The notes beneath the pieces were generated by a model. It was not told where the DNA came from and did no database searches. It saw only the letters and a list, made by a program, of their open reading frames with translations. DNA of 64,000 bases. It comes from Cycas panzhihuaensis. Lineage: Eukaryota; Cycadophyta. This document shows, piece after piece, positions 56,923 through 64,000 of the stretch. Within the stretch, counting starts at the first letter, position 1. Each line of letters opens with the position of its first letter. The DNA lies in NCBI GenBank assembly GCA_023213395.1, contig CM041465.1, positions 182,287,741-182,351,740 on the forward strand, given 5' to 3'. A program made the position numbers and the translations under genes.

Positions 56923-57054
56923 CTTGTGTTATGATACATATTTCATTTTATGTATTTTATATTTCACATTTTATTCATATTTATGAATTATAATATTGAA
57001 CTTAATCATAATTTGTAACATGATCTCATAACGATCCTTGTGCATTTTTGAACA

Positions 57055-58113
57055 TCCATGATCTAGGCCTCTAGTTGAATGAACTTTTCATAAAAATCTC
57101 TAGGTATTGGTAAGGAATAGTTATGCTTGGAGCATTTTAAACCTTCCATATTGTTATCGATTTTGCTAATCTAGGCCTTGATGAATTTCAACAACCATAG
57201 ACGCCTTTGCTTTTCTTGTGTGAGTTGGGCAAGCAAGTTTTATTTGTTGATTGTAGGCTTTGTATTTGTGCTAGTGAATGTTAGGAATGCTTGTTTAATC
57301 TTTTTAAACAAGTTCTCAACAATTTATATTTTTAGCTTATAATTGTGGCTTAAATTTTGTCGCTTTCTCTAGGATCAATATACACACTTTCTCCACAGGC
57401 AAAATGCATGCTATTGGAGTGGCCTTTTGTTTGTGTGGGCTTGTAGGTTGCTTATCCTCTTTTTCGTTAGCTTGCTCACTCCTCTTAGTTGCATGCTTTG
57501 ATGTAGTGGCCTTAATATTTTGTTTGGTAGGTGGGACCTTTAGCTAGGGGGTTTTGACCTGGTGGCATGGAGGCTTATTCTGTCATTTGGTAGGCATATC
57601 CTCTAGGTGGAAATACTCATTCTCAAGCTTGGTAAGTTCATTCATTGGTTTCATAAGTTTGCCAGGCTTTGTAAATATAGGTCTATGCAATTCTTGCCTT
57701 TGTCCTCAATAATAACAACTTTTGTTTGTGGTATCTTTAGTGGTGTGGATATAGCAATAACCTTTTTCTTGGACTTCTTTTCCTCTAACTTATGTTGCAA
57801 CTAGTTGAAGGGTATCTACAAGTGTGTGGCTAACTAAGCCTTTTGTACTTTAGAGATGCTTTGCCTGTATATTATGACCCAACATGACATAGTACGGTCT
57901 TTTTTGTTTTCAACTTATATGGTTGTCCTAGTTGCAAAGCATTGGTCCAACATGACTTTTTATTATGGAGTAAAATTGAAAATACAACATCCCTTATTGT
58001 ATGCCTTCCAATTGGTGTATGATTTTATTAAGGATGTATTGAGCCCAATCATATTTTTGGCCTTTAACCATGGTCCTAAGATACTTCTATAAACCATCTA
58101 GAAAGTGAGGGGT
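57055..58113 (-). pseudogene. Decayed minus-strand lysine-rich reading, unidentified
   Basis: Minus-strand fragments include KGQKYDWAQYILNKIIHQLEG (58,060-57,998), a KLEEKKSKKKVIAISTPLKI piece near 57,790-57,730, and ELTKLENEYFHLEDMPTK (57,645-57,590). Then follows a threonine- and lysine-rich run with KATTSKHATKRSEQANEKEDK (57,510-57,450). The frame shifts several times. No family recognised; it could be an old transposon protein. It flanks LardE on the right as a similar lysine-rich reading does on the left (23,640-23,419). Confidence 0.35.
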
Positions 58114-58925
58114 TGTTGGGGTCAAATCGTGACTATGCACGCTTGGAACAATGGAAAACATGCTAATGTATGTCTAAGAAGATGCGATATATGCAAGTGG
58201 AGACCCCTCATGTGCCAAGTACAAACAAAAGTACGAGAAAATCTAGTAAAGTGGCAAAGAAATGCTCTTGGGGGATGCATGATAGTATGTATTCTGAATG
58301 AGAACAAGTATGGGAACTTATGTAGGAGCATATTTAGGAACACTTGACAAAACATGCCTAGATTTGAGTGATACGTCCTAGATTAGATGACCTCAACTTT
58401 TTAGGTGTCTCCGTATAGTTGTACAGTTGTTATGTTAATGATTGGTCAATGATTAAGTGTAATTATGATAAAAAGGTGCTGTGTTAGGAAAAAGAATGGT
58501 TGTGACAATAAGTCACAACCATTCCCCCAAAAGGCATGTAATTTGGTATATATTGGTCGTTTCTCCACCTTGTTGGCAAGAGAGCCGAGTTATTTGATCT
58601 TGTGTCATGCCCTCAAGGGTATGAGGATCATAGTATTGTGATGTAAGGACAAACTTATGGTGTTATTGTTTAATGAAATCAAAATTATGAGGGACATATT
58701 TTGCAATTGTGTAATGTGTTCTTTGATGAACATGCTAGTGGTGATATATGACATTGTTGTGATGATAAGATGATGTTATTGAGATAATGTCGATGAATTC
58801 ATGAGTATGTGTGTATGGTTGTAAGTGTGAATAAGTGGCCATTATGTCGAGAGCATTCCTAGGAAGATTACATGGGAGGGGCCTTTTGACTATAAGTATT
58901 TAGGGGACCAAGAGTAAAGTCAACA
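58114..58925 (+). repeat. GypJ 5' LTR
   Basis: 812 bp, starts TGTTGGGGTCAAATCG, ends AGTAAAGTCAACA. Contains a perfect 13 bp hairpin at 58,494-58,524 (GAATGGTTGTGAC/GTCACAACCATTC, loop AATAA), kept with one mismatch in the other LTR. Confidence 0.92.
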
Positions 58926-59099
58926 TTGGTTCTATTACCTATGTCCACTTGTGGAAGGAGAGGAGTTGGAGTTTTCACTTTACAAAACATATGCCCAAAG
59001 AGCAAGGAACCTTGGTTGTCGTCGTAATGGCAAGTTGTAACTAAACCTTTGGTAGCCAAGGGACCTTCCAATGCCACCAAAATGGCCTTCAAAGGTGAT

Positions 59100-59360
59100 T
59101 GAGCCACACAAGCAACCGTCATTTAAGGGAATTTCAAAATCTACTAGGCAAAGGGCGATAAGACGGGCAAATGAGTGGAAAATATAGAGGAGTAAGAGAG
59201 CAAATTCTATAAGGAAAGATAAGACCAAGGGGAGGCCTGTTAAGGAGTTTGAGGCAGGTAGAGCACAAACACTAATAAAGTAGAATGAGGAATGTAGGGG
59301 ACCAATGGTATTAGACCCGACCCTACTAGGTTGTTGTGAAACTAGGGAAAACACATGTAA
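59100..59360 (+). pseudogene. GypJ gag N-terminal remnant
   Basis: A short plus-strand reading with STRQRAIRRANEWK, RSKRANSIRKDKTKGRPVKEFEAGRAQT corresponds to SRQKALRWSREAK, LRRARRLSSQNNETKGLFIEGSEASGAQT in GypG gag (40,800-40,690). It stops where the internal deletion begins. Confidence 0.65.
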
Positions 59361-59387
59361 TCATCGGCTAGTTATCTTGCATAGAGA

Positions 59388-60700
59388 ATGGAGAGAGCCA
59401 TGAGAGTGGTAGACAATTGCCTTGATGCCTCACTGTTTAGCATCAAGGTAGTACCAACACAATGGTATGAGGGAATTCTAGAGTATTTGGCTATAGGGGA
59501 GTTGCCATTGGAATTGAACAAAGCAGAGAAAAGACGTTTGGCTCGAAAAGTTGAACCCTATCAACTGATCCTGTGTAAATTATATCGCTTAGGCCTAGAT
59601 GATGTGCTACACCACTGTGTAAAACTTCATGAAATCAACCAGATCATTGCGAAATCATATGAATGTGTAACGGGTGGACACACATGGTTAAAAAATACTT
59701 GGAAGAAAGTATTGATCATAGGCTTTTGGTGGCTAACAATTTTCAAAGATATTCACAGATGGGTGAAGAAATGCGACTAATGTTAGTGAATGGGGAAACC
59801 GCACAACCAAGACTTGCATCCACTAACTCCTATGCTACCTTTGGTACCATTCGAGAAATGGAGCATAGATTTTATGGGACCTATTTGACCTGCAATTCGT
59901 TGATCTCAAGTGGGATACATTCCAGTAGCTATAGATTACACAACTATGTGCCTCAAATTTAGGCCACTTTGGAAGGTAGATTCAACAAGCACAATAAGAT
60001 TCTCGTGCAAAGTGATCATAATGTGATTTTGATGCCCCTTGGAATTAGTCAAGTGATGGAAGAATTGATATCAACATTCATGATTAGTCATTCAAAGTCG
60101 ATAGCATATGACCCCAGAGCTAATGGACAAGCCAAAAGCTCCAACAAGATCATTGAGAGTTGTTTAAGGAAAATATGTGATGTGGGGAGGTTTGATTGGG
60201 TTGAGAAGCTATCATCAATGTTGTGGGCCTTTCGCACAATCTACAAGAGAACGATAGGACAAACACCATTTAGAGTAGTTATTGGAATGAAAGCCATTCT
60301 TCCTATTGAGTTCGAATCCCAAGCTTGCGAGTAGCCTTGGCTTGTTGACTTGATGATGAAGACTCCTTGAGAGAATGATTGTGGTAGTTATTGCAGCTAG
60401 AAGAAACCCAACTCAAACTTGAATGGTTGTAGAACATTGAGAAAATGAGACAAAAGGAGTGGCATGACCGCCACTTGAGGATACCCTAATTTTCTAATGG
60501 TGATCAAGTCTTACTATACGATAGTAAGTTTTGGTCACACCCTAGCAAATTGAAAATGAAATAGCTAAGGCCATTCACAATGGAAGGAATGTTTGATAAC
60601 GGCTTGGTCTAATTGATGGAGATCAACGAACTATGACTGTCAACATTAGTAAATGGTGGTAGGTTGAAGCTTTATCACCATTAAATAGGGTAACTCCAAC
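59388..60700 (+). pseudogene. GypJ end of RNase H and integrase
   Basis: From 59,388 the reading matches GypG: DASLFSIKVVPTQWYEGILEYLA (GypG DAALFSVEAVPTDWYEGIPEYLA), PYQLILCKLYRLGLDDVL, GGHTWLKNTWKKVLIIGFWWL, and VKKCD. After a frame break, the second aspartate region is degraded (LVQSDHNVIL where SDQG is expected). Then FMISHSKSIAYDPRANGQAKSSNKIIESCLRKICDVG carries K in place of the catalytic E (GQAES in GypG). The tail with RQKEWHDRHLR and a degraded GPF-like piece runs to about 60,690. Not functional. Confidence 0.88.
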
Positions 60701-61340
60701 AAGGATCAATTAAATATGCACTATGTGTTGCTTGCATTGAAGACAACCAAAGTTGTCTAGGCATCGGATTGACGTTCTTGCTTGATGCATAAACACAAAA
60801 ATTGAAAAAGAAAAAAAAAAACAAACCAACCGTAACTCAAATCTTATACATAAGCAAAACCACAAGTGAAAGAAAGGTAAAATTAGAAGAAAATTATGGA
60901 ACATGACAAGTGAATCGATGGAAAAAGCATTAAGATAAAAAAGAGAGACCAAAACTTAGGACGAATGGCCTTAAGTAAGCACTTGTTCTTGAAAAATAAA
61001 CTATGCTTTCTAGAAAGAAGTGCTAGTAGGAAGTATAAGACAGAAACTCAAATAAGTGAGAAAATTCAAAGTGTGTTCCTGTGAGGAATGCAATTGAGAA
61101 CACTGACTTTACAGGATTAATTGGCAACCATTTCTTCTCATTCAAGCGAGAGAATTCTTGGGAGCACTCGACAAATTAGTGAGGATCCAATCATGACATT
61201 CCAATAGCCAAAGGAATAGGAAATTAGAGCCATTCCAACAAATATTCCACACGTGAATGTATTAGAGAATGGATGACAGGTGTTCAACTTTTGAGCCCTA
61301 AATTTCTTGCATTTTTTCTATCTTGTTTAGACACAATTAG
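60700..61340. other. GypJ spacer between integrase and extra frame
   Basis: About 640 bp without recognised coding sequence. It corresponds in position to the GTAC-rich spacer of GypG but shows no such repeats. Confidence 0.6.
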
Positions 61341-62480
61341 TATTGTTTCCACTATGTCCACATGGTAGATAGGATGAAAATGATAGGTTGTCAAGAGATT
61401 TATCTACCAAAATTAGAGGGGGAATTTGAGGGTTTGTCAAATGCCTTCAAAAAATCATGTAAACTAAGCTGGATGGGGAGACTACATCCACATGTTGCCT
61501 TTGTATTGGGATCTAGAAATTATGGAGTAGATCTTGGTAACCTTGATGAAAAATATGGGTAGTGTTTATTGGATGTCGAGGCGGTACATATCTTGACTAG
61601 AATTCTCTTGGAAGGGGAAATTCTAGTAGCAACAAAATGTTCAAAAGTTGATCGAGAAACATATGCAAGAGAATTACGTGTAGAAAGCACACAAATATTT
61701 TTAGGAGGTACTCAGATTGTAGATATCAAGGATGGCAAATTATAGTGGGTGGCTAGAGTAATCGTGACAAAATTCCTATCCAAACAGAAGTATACATACA
61801 TCCCTGACAGGATGATACCACTCTTAACATAGATTTGGGATGGAGAAAAGTTGAATCGGCGTAAATTCTTGGCATCTGACATCCAACGACAACTTAGGGA
61901 CATACAAATTCATGCCTTTAGGCAACCATCCCTCTTGTTGGTTGTGTTATTACATCAATGCCTAGAAGTGAATCCACCCTAAGTGGCCATATAATAAGGA
62001 GAGTCATTAATAAAATAGCGGGTGAATGTGTTTCTAGCAAATGCACAAAACATGGAGACCAAGAGGATGGTTGAAAGAGAAATGATGTGGATTTTGAAGT
62101 GGCCACAATAAACATTAGGTGGCCCTATTCAACATAGAGCCAAGCAAGTTATTAAAAAGAGTGTAAAACAAAGATGCGATATGACAGAAGAAGAAGAGGC
62201 ATAATTGGAGTCTTCATTGGAGGAATGGGCACCAATAAAGGAAGGGTTTCTGCCTGCCACTGAATTGGGAGAAGGGTCTTCTCGCTAACAGATTTCCTTG
62301 GAAGGGTAGGGGAAACAGATAGTCCAATTGGTGGAGGAATACAAAGCGGAAATCACTGCTTTATAGGAAAAGCTAAAGGAAAAGGATGCCATGATAGCCA
62401 CCTTAACACAAATCAATGAAGATTTACTAAAGGCCAGTGAAACTAGTAGAGGCTTGGAGTCGGGGCAGGGGTAGCCCCAG
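61340..62480 (+). pseudogene. GypJ extra reading frame downstream of integrase
   Basis: Starting near 61,362 (MVDRMKMIGCQEIYLPKLEG), the reading follows the GypG extra frame through VDRETYARELR, IVDIKDGKLxWVARVIVTKFLSKQKYTYI, a GEKLNRRKFLASDIQRQLRDI block and a PSLLLVVLLHQCLEV block. It continues to EEYKAEITALxEKLKEKDAMI and ATLTQINEDLL (x marks in-frame stops). Order, spacing and the C-terminal coiled coil match GypG closely over some 370 codons. Stops are few, so the frame is better kept than gag or pol in this element. Confidence 0.85.
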
Positions 62481-62591
62481 TTGTAGAGTGGGGAGGAGAG
62501 AGAATACAAAATGTTTAAAAACCTGACAATGGCACCAAGATTTTGATTTTGAACAAGGATGCTCAACTACTTTTTGTTGACTCAAGATAGA

Positions 62592-63375
62592 TGTTGAGGT
62601 CAAATTGTGACAGCATGCTTGGAACAGTGGAAAACATGCTAATGTGTGTTTAACAAGATGAGATATATATAGGTGAAGACCCAACATGTCCTAAGTATGG
62701 ACAAAAGGATGAAAAAATCTAGTAAAGTGGCAAAGAAATGCTTTCGGGGAATGCATGACAGTATGCATTCTGAATAAGAATGGGCACAGGAACTTACGCA
62801 GTAATGTATTCAGGAATGCATGGCAGAACTTGCCTAGATTTGAGTGATACATCCTAGGTTGGATGATGTTAGCCTTCCAAGTGTCTCTTTACGGTCGTAT
62901 GACTATTATGTTAATGATTGGTCAATGATTAAGTGTAATTATAATGAAAAGGTGTATGCTAGGAAAAGGAATGGTTGTGACCATAAGTCACACCCATTCC
63001 CCCTAAAAGCATGTAATTTGGTATATATTGTCCATTTCTTCACCTTGTCGGCATAAGAGTTGAGTTATTTGATCTTATGTCATGTTCTCAATGTGTGAGG
63101 ATGCGAGTATTGTGATGTAAGGACAAACTTATGGTGTTATTGCTTAATGAAATTAGAGTTACAAGGGAAATATTGTGCAATTGTATAATATGACATTGTT
63201 GTGATGACAAGATGATGTTATGATGTTGTTGAGGTAATGTTGAGGAATTTGCAAGTATGTGTGGATGGTTGTAAGTGTGAATAAGTGGCAATTTTGTTGA
63301 GAGCATTCCTAGGAAGACTACATTGAAGGGGCCTTTTGACTATAAATAGTTGGGGGACTAGGAGTAAAGTCAACA
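62592..63375 (+). repeat. GypJ 3' LTR
   Basis: 784 bp partner of 58,114-58,925, starts TGTTGAGGTCAAATTG, ends AGTAAAGTCAACA. The following bases ATGGCTCTCT resemble the primer-site start after the 5' LTR (TTGGTTCTAT). Confidence 0.9.
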
Positions 63376-64000
63376 ATGGCTCTCTAAGCCCCCAACATTT
63401 ATAGGTGAGGAGTTGAATGACAAGCTCTAGTTGTTTAGCTAGCAACTTGATGACTTGTATGCCTACCTTGATAGTGTTGACATTGCTTCAATGAGCCATT
63501 CTAGAAACCTTTGCTTAATCACATTCAATTAACTTTGAAATCTAGCCTTATGACTACAATGAAGTTACTTGATCTATGGCTTCCATTGATCGTTCTAGTA
63601 ACAAAGGCTTCCAAACAAGGAATTGAAGCATGCTTGTTAATATTTTGGAGGAGACATGCAAAGGTGGTATTAGAGCAAAGGTATTGTGTCTTGCCTGTTG
63701 CGTTCTTTGCATAAACTCTCTCCCAATTGCCTATCACTCAACCCTCATAGTAGGGTCGTTACTATCCTTGAGTGAGAGGTGCAAGCTCACTCCTTTTACA
63801 TTTCCATCACCCATTTGTGCAACAACTTATCAATAAATGCTTATTATACGATGCTACATTTTAGTATGACCGCATATAGATATATAGTCACCTATTATGG
63901 TGATGCTGAATGAGTAACATGGGTTAGTAATCACAATGATTATTGCAATTTTTCCATAGGTGTTTGACTCTATTTAGATATTTGCATGCTTTTGGTTTTG
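63376..64000. other. Right-hand end, nothing recognised
   Basis: Short frames on both strands, none with a known motif. The first dozen bases may be a primer-site remnant (see GypJ 3' LTR). Confidence 0.4.

Larger units (their letters stand above)
23766..57054 (+). mobile_element. LardE: non-autonomous LTR element inflated to 33 kb by three insertions
   Basis: 5' LTR 23,766-24,191 (TGTTAGAGAATAATG...CTAACA) is followed by the Met-type primer site TGGTATCGGAAC at 24,192. The 3' LTR starts at 53,125 (TGCTGGAGAATAATG), is interrupted by CopI at 53,411-56,927, and ends at 57,054. Flanks TCAAT (23,761-23,765) and TCCAT (57,055-57,059) match at 4 of 5 positions and are probably the target duplication. 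Subtracting GypF, GypH and CopI with their TSDs leaves about 3.2 kb: 24,192-24,699, 44,571-44,674 and 51,361-53,124. That remainder shows no gag or pol. It is the outermost and oldest layer of this nest. Confidence 0.85.
58114..63375 (+). mobile_element. GypJ: internally deleted relative of GypG, retaining integrase and extra frame
   Basis: LTRs 58,114-58,925 and 62,592-63,375 (TGTTG...TCAACA) align along their length. A primer-like TTGGTTCTATTACC follows the 5' LTR (GypG: TTGGTTCTCATTGCG), and the sequence before the 3' LTR (TTGTTGACTCAAGATAGA) is a decayed version of GypG's polypurine region. The interior has a gag N-terminal remnant, then directly the RNase H/integrase junction, integrase, and the extra frame; capsid, protease and reverse transcriptase are missing. 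No target duplication found: flanks are GGGGT and ATGGC. Confidence 0.88.

Noticed and set aside
1-64000. CRISPR arrays, rRNA genes, prokaryotic operons, organellar inserts
   Set aside because: No regularly spaced short repeats of that type, no rRNA-like sequence, and no plastid or mitochondrial genes recognised; the content is plant nuclear retroelements.

Overview
The window looks like intergenic DNA from a large plant nuclear genome. It is AT-rich, with no rRNA, no CRISPR array and no complete host gene that I can support. Almost everything assignable is LTR retrotransposon, nested several levels deep and decayed by in-frame stops and a few frameshifts. Plant-type features are Ty1/copia and Ty3/gypsy elements, initiator-Met-type primer binding sites (PBS), chromovirus-like and Tat/Athila-like gypsy pol genes, and large non-autonomous LTR elements. 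The repeat density and age of the copies suggest a large-genome seed plant, plausibly a gymnosperm; that last step is inference.

Left part (1-13,900). A gypsy element on the minus strand (GypA; its integrase side lies beyond base 1, its PBS is at 10,740) is split twice. A 2.6 kb non-autonomous LTR element (LardB1, 78-2,664, target site duplication [TSD] ATAAT) sits in its reverse transcriptase. A full-length copia (CopC, 4,758-10,074, TSD ACTTT) sits in its gag. A second member of the LardB family (LardB2, 11,082-13,833, plus strand) follows in or next to the GypA LTR.

Middle-left (13,900-23,765). AT-rich DNA without genes holds a 40 bp tandem repeat, the decayed 3' half of a chromovirus (GypD, about 17,110-19,120 plus a 3' LTR), and two alternating purine-pyrimidine microsatellites, one of them 133 bp without interruption. 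At 21,900-22,840 there is a small GC-richer island with a 49-codon candidate first exon.

Nest (23,766-57,054). A non-autonomous LTR element (LardE, about 3.2 kb of its own DNA) has been inflated to 33 kb by three insertions. These are GypF (24,700-44,565, plus, TSD ATGGA), GypH (44,675-51,355, plus, chromovirus, TSD GAATA), and CopI (53,411-56,922, minus, TSD CTTGT, LTRs differing at about 8 of 409 positions, the youngest insertion). GypF in turn contains GypG (31,327-41,983, minus, TSD GGTAC).

Right part (57,055-64,000). A decayed minus-strand lysine-rich reading is followed by GypJ (58,114-63,375, plus), an internally deleted relative of GypG.

The main biological observation is that the three Tat/Athila-like elements (GypF, GypG, GypJ) all carry a related extra reading frame downstream of integrase, in sense orientation. 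It has a conserved core and a charged coiled-coil tail. The deletion derivative GypJ has lost gag core, protease and reverse transcriptase but keeps this frame. GypG also carries a second capsid-like module fused in frame between protease and reverse transcriptase. Element boundaries were located by eye from LTR ends, TSDs, PBS and polypurine tract (PPT).
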